A stretch of 9,211 nucleotides of DNA from an uncultured Clostridium sp. (GCA_958449715.1 CAUDIU010000068.1:1-9211), one strand, 5' to 3'; shown: positions 1 to 8,200, counted from the stretch's first letter. A program made the numbers and translations. The notes: generated by a model from the letters alone, not told the origin.

Positions 1-2
1 TA

Positions 3-1088
3 AGTGGAGAAACATTAATTATTACAGATAATTTAGGACCAGTTGATAAAATCAAAGCAGCTTACCAAAAATATCATATGAACTTTATGAGAAAAGCTCG
101 TTCATTATTTGGACTTGCTGCTAGTGCTGATTCTGGAGTTTTTATTATTAAAAAAGATATAGTTGATGAAATAGGTTCTATCGATTTTAAAGATATTAAC
201 ACAGAATTAAAATACAGCATGCTTTTATCTAAAATAAAATGTCCTTGCACATATAATCCTAACATTCAAACTTATGTTGACACTGCAAATTATGAATTCA
301 GAAAACCTAGATTATCTGCAAGATTAGACTTATTCAAAAATTGTTTCACTCAAATTTGGTCAAACAATTTTGTATTTGCAGAACACACTTTTTCACTATT
401 AAACCCTAATATCTGGATGATATTAATTATATATGCTGTAATAATGAAACATTCTTACAGATACTACTTCTTTGTAGATTTTAAAATTGTTCTTTTCACC
501 TTCTTAATACTTGTAGCAGGATTTGGAATTAGCTTAATCAATTCAAAACTAAGATTTAGAGAAATTGTATTATTATGTCTATATCCTATATATTCTCTAT
601 GCCATATAATAAAAAATCTTCCACCTGTAAGAGTTATAAGAGCTAAAATCACTCAAAGAGAAGAACTCCCAGAAGACACTGAAAAACTTGCAATAGAAGC
701 TTTTGTAATGAACAATGCAGGTAGAGAATTACCTTGTAAACTTGAATTTATATCAGAATCAGGACTTGCCAAAATCAAATTTATGTATAAAAACAAAAAA
801 TTTGTAACAGGCAGACATCTTAGAATGATTGATGCTTTACAAGAAATCAGACAAAAATTATATGATTACGGTTTTGTTCTAAAAATATGCAGCTGCTGCA
901 AATACTTTACATCAAACGTAGACGGCTCTACTAATATGTTGAAAGGTTTCTGTAACAGTGATTATCCAAGCCCATCAATAAACGGACAAAAACCAACACT
1001 AATTTGGAACTCTTGTACTGATTTTGAACCGGCAAAAGTAACAAACTTACTGGAAGAAATGGCTAACGAACAAGAGATTGAGGGATAA
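3..1088 (+). CDS. Membrane protein, glycosyltransferase family 2-like, with Cys-rich C-terminal domain (5' partial)
   Basis: The reading frame is open from the left edge (first whole codon at 3), so the gene starts outside the window. The ATG at 78 has no Shine-Dalgarno and is probably internal. 361 codons are visible. Numbering from the codon at 3, residues about 35-95 contain a GLAASADSGVFIIKKD stretch, then DEIGSID and YNPNIQTYV, which resembles the second half of a family-2 glycosyltransferase domain. I do not see clear ED or QxxRW motifs, so activity is uncertain. Hydrophobic segments near 137-149, 159-180 and 186-204 suggest membrane anchoring. A soluble tail of about 150 residues carries Cys 296, 298, 299, 317 and 338 in the pattern CSCCKYF...GFC...WNSCTDFEP, which could bind a metal. 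The substrate is unknown. Its 3' end overlaps folC, which converges on it. The coding region is confident; the glycosyltransferase assignment is moderate. Confidence 0.6.
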   Translation, partial: SGETLIITDNLGPVDKIKAAYQKYHMNFMRKARSLFGLAASADSGVFIIKKDIVDEIGSIDFKDINTELKYSMLLSKIKCPCTYNPNIQTYVDTANYEFRKPRLSARLDLFKNCFTQIWSNNFVFAEHTFSLLNPNIWMILIIYAVIMKHSYRYYFFVDFKIVLFTFLILVAGFGISLINSKLRFREIVLLCLYPIYSLCHIIKNLPPVRVIRAKITQREELPEDTEKLAIEAFVMNNAGRELPCKLEFISESGLAKIKFMYKNKKFVTGRHLRMIDALQEIRQKLYDYGFVLKICSCCKYFTSNVDGSTNMLKGFCNSDYPSPSINGQKPTLIWNSCTDFEPAKVTNLLEEMANEQEIEG

Positions 1089-2223
1089 TCTCATTAAGCA
1101 TATAAAAAGATCCGCATACTATTTTTAAATAATCTTGCGGTAATTTATCCAACGATTTAAAAATTTTAGAAGGAAACTCACAAGACTCCTGTAACTCTTT
1201 TATAGAACAGGAGTTTTGATTATTAAAATGATAAAAATAAATTTCATCACCTTTAGAAAATAATATTTCCATCATTTTTTTATAATCCTTATTTCTTAAA
1301 CAGCCAAACACAAAACAACGTTTTGAATTTGGAAAATACAAATCTAAACTTTCTCGAAGCGCCATAGCCCCATTTGGATTATGAGAACCATCAATAATTA
1401 AATTGTCCTTACATATTTGAAATCTACAAGGGTGCTTAACTTTTTTAATTCCTTCTTGGATAATTTCTTCTGGAATATTTGGGAATACATGTCTCACAGC
1501 AGTCAAAGCCAGTGATAAATTCTCTTGCTGACAAGTACCTTTTAATGCTAAATTTGTAGGATCTTCAAAAGGTGCAACCATTACAAATAAAGAATTACAT
1601 TCATCTGCTCTATCTTTTATTTCTTCATATCCTTCACAAGTAAATACAGGACAATCAGGTTTAATAATCCCAGCCTTTTCAAACGCAATTTTAGATCTTG
1701 TATTTCCTAATCTTTCAGTGTGGTCTAAATCAATATGAGTAATTATTGCACAAAGATTTGATTTAATAACATTTGTAGCATCAAATCTACCGCCTAAGCC
1801 TGTTTCTAAAACAACAACTTCAACATTATTATCAGAAAAATATTTAAACATAACAGCAGTTAATATTTCAAATTCTGTCAAATGTATATTATTTTCATCT
1901 GCAATTTTCACAATTTCAAATACATAATTTGCAAAAACATCTTTTGAAATATCCACACCATTAATTTTAATTCTTTCTGTGTATTCAAAAATATGCGGAC
2001 TTGTATACAAACCTGTTTTTATTCCTGCACAATTCAAAATCGATGCAATTATCGCACAAACAGATCCCTTACCATTAGTTCCTGCAACATGGATACATTT
2101 AAGATTATCTTGTGGCTTCCCCAATAAATCCAATATCGAAGAAATTCTATCAAGACCTAAATTAATATAAAATTTACCTTGAGAAGTCAATAAATCTATT
2201 GCATTTTTATAATTATTTTCCAT
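1063..2223 (-). CDS. folC: Bifunctional dihydrofolate synthase / folylpolyglutamate synthase FolC
   Basis: A cytoplasmic ATP-dependent ligase that joins glutamate to dihydropteroate and/or adds further glutamates to folates; it belongs to the Mur ligase superfamily. With the ATG at 2223 the protein has 386 residues. The P-loop GTNGKGSV is at 48-55, YTSPH at 73-77, LETGLGGRFDATN at 139-151, DLDHTERLG at 165-173, KAGIIKP at 183-189 and the C-domain motif DGSHNPNGA at 278-286 (Ala to Ser against the usual DGAHNP). It is somewhat shorter than the usual 420 or so residues, mainly in the middle before ALKGTCQQEN (226-235), but all core motifs are present. A TTG at 2229 in the same frame is possible, but AAGAGAA (2231-2237) lies 7 nt before the ATG and only 1 nt before the TTG. 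It overlaps the end of murG by 11 bp and the convergent plus-strand gene by 26 bp. Confidence 0.93.
   Translation of the reverse strand: MENNYKNAIDLLTSQGKFYINLGLDRISSILDLLGKPQDNLKCIHVAGTNGKGSVCAIIASILNCAGIKTGLYTSPHIFEYTERIKINGVDISKDVFANYVFEIVKIADENNIHLTEFEILTAVMFKYFSDNNVEVVVLETGLGGRFDATNVIKSNLCAIITHIDLDHTERLGNTRSKIAFEKAGIIKPDCPVFTCEGYEEIKDRADECNSLFVMVAPFEDPTNLALKGTCQQENLSLALTAVRHVFPNIPEEIIQEGIKKVKHPCRFQICKDNLIIDGSHNPNGAMALRESLDLYFPNSKRCFVFGCLRNKDYKKMMEILFSKGDEIYFYHFNNQNSCSIKELQESCEFPSKIFKSLDKLPQDYLKIVCGSFYMLNEIIPQSLVR
1112..1140. terminator. Weak candidate hairpin past the plus-strand gene, inside folC
   Basis: CCGCA (1112-1116) can pair with TGCGG (1136-1140). Between them TATTT (1120-1124) can pair with AAATA (1127-1131). 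The hairpin starts 24 bp after the plus-strand stop codon. On the plus strand it is followed only by TAATTTA. On the minus strand it is followed by ATCTTTTTAT, which looks more like an intrinsic terminator but lies before the folC stop. The stem is interrupted and partly AT-only, so it may be chance. Confidence 0.22.
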
Positions 2224-3313
2224 TTGCAATTTCTCTTAATTGTTCAACAATTTTTTCAGTACCGTCTAATTTCGCTAAAGCAAAAGAATTTTTTTGTAAT
2301 TGTTCTAGTTTTAGTCTGTCATTTACCAAAGATAAAACCGCTTCTTTTAAAGTATTTTCATTAATTTCATTATCTTCAATATATAACCCTGCATTTTTTT
2401 CAACCATAAATTTTGCATTCTTACGTTGATGATCAGCAGCTGCATGAGGATATGGAACAAAAATAGGAGCAATAGCTGATGCACATATTTCAGAAATACT
2501 CAAAGAACCTGAACGAGATACAGCGATATCAGAGGCTTTTAAAACTGATACCATATCTTCAAAATAAGGTCTAATAATAATATTAGAATCAATCTCATAT
2601 TCAGGGTAAATACGAATTAACTGTTCTAAAACTCTTTCATAATTCTTTTTACCAGTCTGAAAAATTATTTGCAAATCATAATCTTTTGAAAAAGATCTTA
2701 ATGTCTCCACAGCAGCATTGTTAATAGATCTTGCACCTTGAGATCCACCCATAATACAAAGCGTCAATTTATCCTTCAAGCCTAGAGATTTTCTAGCATC
2801 TTCTTTAGATAAATTCTTAAAAGCTGAACGAATAGGATTTCCATTGACCTTACAATTAGCATTACTTATAGAGTTACAAGCACATTCAAATGCAACAGAC
2901 ACACATTTTGCATCTTTAGAAAGTCTTCTTGTAACTAATCCAGGCTGAGCATCACAATCATGCATCATATAAGGAACATTTAAAATACGACAAGCCATTA
3001 AAGCAGGTGCAGAAACATATCCACCAGTTCCAAACACAGCATCAGGCTTATATTTTTTAATATAATAACAACATTTCATAACAGCAATACTAAGCTGAAC
3101 AATCCATTTTAAAAGTTCAAAACATATTTTTCTAGGCATACCATGAATATTTATTCCTAAAAATTGATATCCTTTTTGAGAAACAATATCAAATTCTAGA
3201 TTTTTAGGATTTCCAATATAATAAATTTCATCGCCTTTTAAACTTTCCGCAACAGCAATTGCCGGATAAATGTGACCGCCTGTACCTCCACCTGTTATAA
3301 AAAATCTACTCAT
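2213..3313 (-). CDS. murG: UDP-GlcNAc:lipid I N-acetylglucosaminyltransferase MurG
   Basis: A peripheral membrane GT-B glycosyltransferase (family GT28) that transfers GlcNAc from UDP-GlcNAc to lipid I, giving lipid II on the cytoplasmic face. At 366 residues it has the normal length. The N-domain glycine loop GGGTGGHIYPA is at 8-18. HDCDAQPGLVTRR at 118-130 stands where most relatives have HE(Q/S)N..PG. GNPIR is at 158-162. The C-domain has GGSQGARSIN at 189-198, SRSGSLSISE at 266-275 and the UDP-GlcNAc-contacting PYPHAAADHQ at 287-296. The ATG is preceded by AAGGAA (3323-3328, spacing about 9) and overlaps the ftsW stop as TAATG, suggesting translational coupling. Its order after ftsW matches the conserved division and cell-wall cluster. 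Confidence 0.96.
   Translation of the reverse strand: MSRFFITGGGTGGHIYPAIAVAESLKGDEIYYIGNPKNLEFDIVSQKGYQFLGINIHGMPRKICFELLKWIVQLSIAVMKCCYYIKKYKPDAVFGTGGYVSAPALMACRILNVPYMMHDCDAQPGLVTRRLSKDAKCVSVAFECACNSISNANCKVNGNPIRSAFKNLSKEDARKSLGLKDKLTLCIMGGSQGARSINNAAVETLRSFSKDYDLQIIFQTGKKNYERVLEQLIRIYPEYEIDSNIIIRPYFEDMVSVLKASDIAVSRSGSLSISEICASAIAPIFVPYPHAAADHQRKNAKFMVEKNAGLYIEDNEINENTLKEAVLSLVNDRLKLEQLQKNSFALAKLDGTEKIVEQLREIANGK
2231..2237 (-). promoter_or_regulatory. Ribosome binding site deciding the folC start
   Basis: AAGAGAA on the minus strand, inside the end of murG, lies 7 nt upstream of the ATG at 2223. It leaves only 1 nt before the alternative in-frame TTG at 2229, which argues for the ATG. 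Confidence 0.55.
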
Positions 3314-4491
3314 TAAAATCTATTCCTTATCTTTTTAATTCTTTTTTTAGATATATTTAAAAGTATTCCTACCATAATCAAAGACACGATTAAAGAAGAA
3401 CCGCCATAACTGATAAATGGCAGCGGAACACCTGTTGTCGGCAAGAATGAACTTGCAACACTCATATTCATAAATGCTTGGAATGTAATAGAAAAAGTAA
3501 TCCCGACAGCCAACAATTTTCCATACATATCAGGGCATCTTGCCGCAATCACAAACCCTCTTTGCATAAATGTAAAGAAAAGCCCGATTACCAAAATACA
3601 CCCAACAAGCCCTAATTCTTCTGCAATAATTGCAAAAATAAAGTCTGTATGACATTCAGGCAAATATGATAATTTTTGTATTGATCCGCCATATCCGACA
3701 CCGCTAAAACCTCCTGATGCAAAAGCAATAAGAGATTGAATAATATTATAACCAGCCCCCAATGGATCTGATTCAGGGTGTCTCCAAGTTTTTATACGCT
3801 GCAACTGATAAGGTTTAATGATTGTCGTAAGCCCGATTACCAATGTAACAAACATTGTACCGACACAGCTTAAAAACAACTTCATAGAACCACCAGCAGC
3901 CATATACATAACAACAGTTGTCATTCCAAGTAATATAACCATTGACAAATTAGGCTGAATAAAAATTAATCCTGCCATCGCAATTATTGGGAAAAATGCC
4001 CATACCCATTTATTTTGGTCAAACAAATTAGCATCTTTTCTAAAAGCACTTGCCAGCAACAAAACAACAGCCGGTTTTGCAAACTCAGAAGGTTGCAATT
4101 GAAATCCAGCAATATTAATCCAACGTTTAGCACCGTTTACAACAACACCTAAAGGAGTAAAGTCAACTAAAAATAAAGATAACAAAATCGCTGACATTAT
4201 TATTACATTCCAATCTGAAAGTTTTTTATAATCATAATTCATAAAAAATTTCAAACCGAAAAAACCTACAACAAAACAAATCAATTGTTTTATCAAAAAT
4301 TGAGCGGGATTACCTCCTTCATCTAAACATTTAGGAGCTGTAGCTGAAAAAATAGCTAAAAAACCTATTATGACAAGGAAAGCTACGACAATTAAAAGAG
4401 TCTTGTCAGGAGATGAAATTATAATACTTTGAATAGGCTGATCGCCTCTATTATCATGAGGTTCTCTTCTAATTGATCTTTGATAAGACAT
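3313..4491 (-). CDS. ftsW: Septal peptidoglycan glycosyltransferase FtsW (SEDS family)
   Basis: A polytopic membrane SEDS protein that polymerises lipid II into glycan strands at the septum, normally with a class B penicillin-binding protein (not in this window). The 392-residue product starts with about 27 hydrophilic residues, then around ten hydrophobic segments. Family motifs: NGAKRWINIAGFQLQPSEFAKP split over 119-140, YLPECHTDFIFA at 276-287 including Asp283 (the candidate catalytic Asp of the family's HTDF motif), and PTTGVPLPFISYGGSS at 351-366. The frame stays open upstream to 4572, but that stretch lies in murD coding sequence and its Met codons lack ribosome sites. The ATG at 4491 follows AGAGGAAAGG (12 nt spacing) and is the better start. 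It overlaps murD by 23 bp. RodA is the alternative, but the position between murD and murG and the LPECHTDFIFA match favour FtsW. Confidence 0.93.
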   Translation of the reverse strand: MSYQRSIRREPHDNRGDQPIQSIIISSPDKTLLIVVAFLVIIGFLAIFSATAPKCLDEGGNPAQFLIKQLICFVVGFFGLKFFMNYDYKKLSDWNVIIMSAILLSLFLVDFTPLGVVVNGAKRWINIAGFQLQPSEFAKPAVVLLLASAFRKDANLFDQNKWVWAFFPIIAMAGLIFIQPNLSMVILLGMTTVVMYMAAGGSMKLFLSCVGTMFVTLVIGLTTIIKPYQLQRIKTWRHPESDPLGAGYNIIQSLIAFASGGFSGVGYGGSIQKLSYLPECHTDFIFAIIAEELGLVGCILVIGLFFTFMQRGFVIAARCPDMYGKLLAVGITFSITFQAFMNMSVASSFLPTTGVPLPFISYGGSSLIVSLIMVGILLNISKKRIKKIRNRF

Positions 4492-5836
4492 ATTCTTTGA
4501 ATACCTTTCCTCTTTCCTCATAGCCGCTAAACATATCGAAACTTGCACATGCTGGAGATAACAATACAACATCTGGATTTAATTCAATAGACTTATCTAT
4601 TGCATCTTGCATTGTACTTTCTCTTATTATGCTATCAAATCCGTTAGTTCTCAAATTTTCTTCAAATCTGTCTGCTGCTTCACCTATCAAAATAACAGTT
4701 TTAATATGTTTTTTTATAGCGTCACAAAATTCTTTTAAATCAGTATTTTTATCGCGTCCACCTGCAATTAAAGCCACATCACAATTGTTAAAAGAATTTA
4801 TAGCAACTAAACTAGCTTCAGGATTTGTCGCTTTAGAATCGTTATAGAAAACAATTTTTCCACTTTGTGCAAACTTTTCCAGTCTATGTTCTGGAACCTT
4901 AAATGACATTATTGATGATTTTATGTCATCATTTGAAATACCTTCCAATTTAGCAACAATTACTGCACACATTACATTTTGATAATTATGATTTCCAATT
5001 AATGGACAATCTTTTAAATCAATAATTTTTTCAACTTTGCCATCTCTTTTGAAAAATATTGCCTCATCTTTTATAAATGAACAATTATCTCCAATTTCTC
5101 CATCAAATAAAAATACAGTTCCGTCACATTCTTTAGAAAATTCTAAAAGCCTTTCATCTTTAGCATTTAAAACTGAAAAAGCAGGAGCTTGAGGTGATTT
5201 AAAAATCTTAGCTTTTGCTTTAAAATAATTTTCCAAACCACCATGCCAGTCAATATGATCAGGTGTAAAATTTGTAAAAACTGAAATTTGAGGCTGGAAC
5301 GCATTACTGTATTCTAATTGAAAAGAACTGCATTCACAAACCATAAAATCAACATCTCTATCCAACAAATCGCAAGGAGGTACTCCATAATTCCCGCAAG
5401 GTTCAGCTTTGTACTCACTTGATAAAATATGAGCAGTCAATGCTGTTGTTGTTGTTTTACCATTTGTACCTGTAATTGCAACAAAAGGTGTTCCTGTCTG
5501 CGTATATGCTAATTCAATTTCAGAAATAACTTTAATCTTATATTCTTTTAATTTATTCATTATCTCAGAACGAGGTGGAATTCCAGGACTTGTAACTGCG
5601 ATATATGAATCTTTAATAAATTCATCACTATGTCCACCCATTTCAATATTTATACCAAGAGCTCTTAATTCTTTTAATTTTTCAGCATCTTCCGGTTTTT
5701 CATCTCTATACTCTGTAATATAAACATCTGCACCTTGACTGTTTAAATACTTCGCAGCAGATATACCACTTTTTGAAAAGCCTAATACCAAAACTTTTTT
5801 ATCTAAAAATTTCAAATTTGGACATATTGATTTCAT
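4469..5836 (-). CDS. murD: UDP-N-acetylmuramoyl-L-alanine--D-glutamate ligase MurD
   Basis: A cytoplasmic ATP-dependent ligase that adds D-glutamate to UDP-MurNAc-L-Ala. The 455 residues match the family length. An N-terminal Rossmann-like domain (KVLVLGFSKSG at 14-24, SPGIPP at 83-88) is followed by the P-loop GTNGKTTT at 123-130, CECSSFQLE at 167-175, NFTPDHIDWHG at 189-199, HRLE at 317-320, NDSKATNP at 332-339, GGRDK at 359-363 and the MurD-specific LLSPACASFDMF at 425-436 followed by YEERG. The ATG overlaps the mraY stop as TAATG and is preceded by AGAGG (5846-5850, spacing 9). The last 23 bp also encode the start of ftsW. The D-Glu-type SPACASFD ending separates it from MurC, MurE and MurF. 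Confidence 0.97.
   Translation of the reverse strand: MKSICPNLKFLDKKVLVLGFSKSGISAAKYLNSQGADVYITEYRDEKPEDAEKLKELRALGINIEMGGHSDEFIKDSYIAVTSPGIPPRSEIMNKLKEYKIKVISEIELAYTQTGTPFVAITGTNGKTTTTALTAHILSSEYKAEPCGNYGVPPCDLLDRDVDFMVCECSSFQLEYSNAFQPQISVFTNFTPDHIDWHGGLENYFKAKAKIFKSPQAPAFSVLNAKDERLLEFSKECDGTVFLFDGEIGDNCSFIKDEAIFFKRDGKVEKIIDLKDCPLIGNHNYQNVMCAVIVAKLEGISNDDIKSSIMSFKVPEHRLEKFAQSGKIVFYNDSKATNPEASLVAINSFNNCDVALIAGGRDKNTDLKEFCDAIKKHIKTVILIGEAADRFEENLRTNGFDSIIRESTMQDAIDKSIELNPDVVLLSPACASFDMFSGYEERGKVFKEYVLSKIN
4504..4515 (-). promoter_or_regulatory. Ribosome binding site supporting the ftsW start
   Basis: AAAGAGGAAAGG on the minus strand lies within the end of murD, 12 nt before the ATG at 4491. 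The spacing is on the long side, but no other ATG, GTG or TTG lies in frame between the site and this ATG. Confidence 0.55.
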
Positions 5837-6816
5837 TATAAAATACCTCTATTAAATAAGACATAAAGAATTATTGCGCTAATTGATAAAATTGCTGAAA
5901 CGAGCGCAAAAACACAAACAATTTTCTTTTCACTCCATTCACATAATTCAAAATGGTGATGAATAGGTGCCATTTTAAAAACTCTTTTACCTGTTGTTTT
6001 GAAACTTGTAACCTGAATAATAACAGACAATGTTTCCATAACAAAAACACCTGCAATTAATACAAGCAAAATTTCAAATTTACCCATAACTGCAACAGTT
6101 CCTAACAAACCACCAATTGCTAATGACCCTGTATCACCCATAAACACTTGAGCTTTAGGTTTATTATATTTTAAAAATCCAGCTAAAGCTCCAGCTACAC
6201 AAGCAGAAATTATTGCAGCTTCAGGATATCCTGAAAATAAACAAATAAGCGCACAAGCCAAAAATGAAAAAATACCTGTAGATGCAGCTAATCCATCTAA
6301 GCCATCAGTCAAATTATAAGCATTAGATGCACCTGTAATTACAAATACTGCAAACACTGGGTATAACCAACCTAAATGTAAAACATAATGACCAATTGCA
6401 ACATCACCTGCACTTGCTTTTGACATCATCAAATACAAAGTAGGTAACATTGCAATTGCTATTTGTCTTAATAATTTTCCTCTCGGAGTAAGACCATCAT
6501 TACCTTTACCTTTAATTTTTATATAATCATCTTGAAAACCTGCAAATGTATAAAATAATAAAGTTAAAAGAATGATAAATGCTTCGGTATTAAGTCTTTG
6601 CGCCATTGCAAGAGTAATAATAGAACCCAAAATTATTGCCAGAATTATAAAAATTCCGCCTGTAGTCGGTGTCCCCTGTTTTTTCGCGTGTGCTTCGGGA
6701 GCACAATCTTTTACATATTGACCAATCATGTGCTTTCTCAAAAAATCAATATATGGTACTCCGAAAAGCAAACATAATATTAAACCTAGTAAAAACGCAA
6801 CTGCAAGCATTATCAT
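5836..6816 (-). CDS. mraY: Phospho-N-acetylmuramoyl-pentapeptide-transferase MraY
   Basis: An integral membrane enzyme that transfers phospho-MurNAc-pentapeptide from UDP to undecaprenyl phosphate, making lipid I. It has 326 residues, normal for the family, and about ten hydrophobic segments. Motifs: HAKKQGTPTTGG at 43-54, the Asp pair in FQDDYIK (Asp96-Asp97), NAYNLTDGLDGLA at 165-177, VFMGDTGSL at 224-232 with Asp228, and the MraY-specific APIHHHFE at 283-290 followed by W-EKKIV. This His motif separates it from WecA-type transferases. The ATG at 6816 is chosen because AAAGAGGG (6826-6833) lies 9 nt upstream; the Met at codon 3 would be 15 nt away. The gap to the murF stop is 5 nt, and its own stop overlaps murD as TAATG. 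Confidence 0.97.
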   Translation of the reverse strand: MIMLAVAFLLGLILCLLFGVPYIDFLRKHMIGQYVKDCAPEAHAKKQGTPTTGGIFIILAIILGSIITLAMAQRLNTEAFIILLTLLFYTFAGFQDDYIKIKGKGNDGLTPRGKLLRQIAIAMLPTLYLMMSKASAGDVAIGHYVLHLGWLYPVFAVFVITGASNAYNLTDGLDGLAASTGIFSFLACALICLFSGYPEAAIISACVAGALAGFLKYNKPKAQVFMGDTGSLAIGGLLGTVAVMGKFEILLVLIAGVFVMETLSVIIQVTSFKTTGKRVFKMAPIHHHFELCEWSEKKIVCVFALVSAILSISAIILYVLFNRGIL

Positions 6817-6821
6817 ATTTG

Positions 6822-8189
6822 TTATCCCTCTTTCACTACTTCTTTATTATTTTTAATATCTATAACTGGAGATTTTTCATCACCTTTTAAATTCTCAATT
6901 ATTTCTTCAAACTTCATTGAACGAGAAGCCTTTAAGAATATTGTAATACCAGCATTCAGATTATCAAGAATGTAACGAGATGTTGCAATATTATCTTCAA
7001 AATGCATTACATCAAAACCATATTTTGAAAGTTCTTCTCCAATATATTCAGCTAAATTCCCAACAGTTAAGAATTTAACATCTTTCCCTTTAAACTTTTT
7101 ACCAATAAATTCTCCAACTTCTCTATGAAATTCAATTTCATTTTCCCCTAACTCACCCATATTTCCTAAAATTACAACAGGATTAGGATAAAGTTCAATA
7201 AATGTAGATACAGAAGCCTTCATTGATTCAGGATTAGCGTTATAACTATCATTTATAATATTAAAGCCTGCAACATTTTGAGCTTCCCAACGCTTTTCTA
7301 TCGGGTGATATTTTAACAAACCTTGTCTTATTTCATCATAAGACATACCAAGCATATACCCTATTTCAATCGCTGATAGAGAATTTTCGATATTATAATC
7401 GCCCTCAACATTTAACTCATATTCTTTATCTTTATATACAAATTTTGAATAACCAGTTCTTTTTTCTATAATTTTCACATCTTTAATTGAATAGAAAACT
7501 TTTTCTCCCAAAAAATTTGCAAATTTTTTAATTCTATCATTATTATTTGCAATAAGAGCTCTTTTCAAAAACTTAGTAATCTCACATTTAGCTTTCGCAA
7601 TATTATCAAGACTACCTAAACGCCCAATATGAGCAGAACCTGCATTGGTAATTACTGCATAATCTGGTTCTGCATATTTTGTAATCAATTCAATTTCTCC
7701 AAGACCTCTCATACCCATTTCAACAATTAAGACTTGAGTATCTTCAGGCATTGAAAGTACTGTCTGACAAAAGCCTATTTCATTATTATGATTTGAATAA
7801 GTTTTATGTGTTCTGAATTTTTCAGCAACAACTGAATACACCATTTCTTTAGTTGTAGTTTTACCTGAACTGCCTGTAATACCTATTACAATAGGATTAT
7901 ATTTTTTACGTGCATAATTTGCAATATTCAAATAAGCAGTGAGAGTATCTGAAACTTTCATTGAAAAATCAGAAGGGCAATCATCTTTTGTACAGAAACA
8001 ACCTGCAGCACCAGCCTCAATAGCCTTATCACAAAAATTCTCACCATCAAAACTTGCGCCTTTTAAAGGTAAATATATATCTCCGGCTTTTATTGTTCTA
8101 GTGTCAGTAGAAATTTCATATTCGCCATCTAAATTCCCTTTTACTTGAGCACCAGTAGCTGCTCTTAATTCTTCAACAGTAAATTTCAT
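6822..8189 (-). CDS. murF: UDP-N-acetylmuramoyl-tripeptide--D-alanyl-D-alanine ligase MurF
   Basis: A cytoplasmic ATP-dependent ligase that adds the D-Ala-D-Ala dipeptide, completing the UDP-MurNAc-pentapeptide used by MraY. With the ATG at 8189 it has 455 residues, close to the E. coli enzyme. The N-domain shows the MurF/MurE pattern STDTRTIKAGDIYLPLKG (27-44) with FDGENF (47-52). The P-loop GITGSSGKTT is at 103-112, VEMGMRGLGEI at 156-166, NAGSAHIGRLGS at 182-193, NDSYNANP at 313-320 and the MurF-typical LGNMGELGE at 341-349. The frame continues to a TTG at 8231, but AAGAGGGAGA (8201-8210) sits about 11 nt before the ATG, and this ATG starts the conserved fold. It is the first gene of the leftward operon. 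murE, which often precedes murF, is not beside it; rplU lies divergently upstream. Confidence 0.96.
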   Translation of the reverse strand: MKFTVEELRAATGAQVKGNLDGEYEISTDTRTIKAGDIYLPLKGASFDGENFCDKAIEAGAAGCFCTKDDCPSDFSMKVSDTLTAYLNIANYARKKYNPIVIGITGSSGKTTTKEMVYSVVAEKFRTHKTYSNHNNEIGFCQTVLSMPEDTQVLIVEMGMRGLGEIELITKYAEPDYAVITNAGSAHIGRLGSLDNIAKAKCEITKFLKRALIANNNDRIKKFANFLGEKVFYSIKDVKIIEKRTGYSKFVYKDKEYELNVEGDYNIENSLSAIEIGYMLGMSYDEIRQGLLKYHPIEKRWEAQNVAGFNIINDSYNANPESMKASVSTFIELYPNPVVILGNMGELGENEIEFHREVGEFIGKKFKGKDVKFLTVGNLAEYIGEELSKYGFDVMHFEDNIATSRYILDNLNAGITIFLKASRSMKFEEIIENLKGDEKSPVIDIKNNKEVVKEG

Positions 8190-8200
8190 TTTCAAAAAAT

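Noticed and set aside
78..80. ATG at 78 as the true start of the left-edge gene
   Set aside because: The frame is open to the window edge with protein-like sequence before 78 and there is no Shine-Dalgarno; the gene is cut by the window.
4492..4572. Longer FtsW starting at 4572 or at the ATG at 4521
   Set aside because: This stretch encodes the conserved end of MurD, and neither start has a visible ribosome site.
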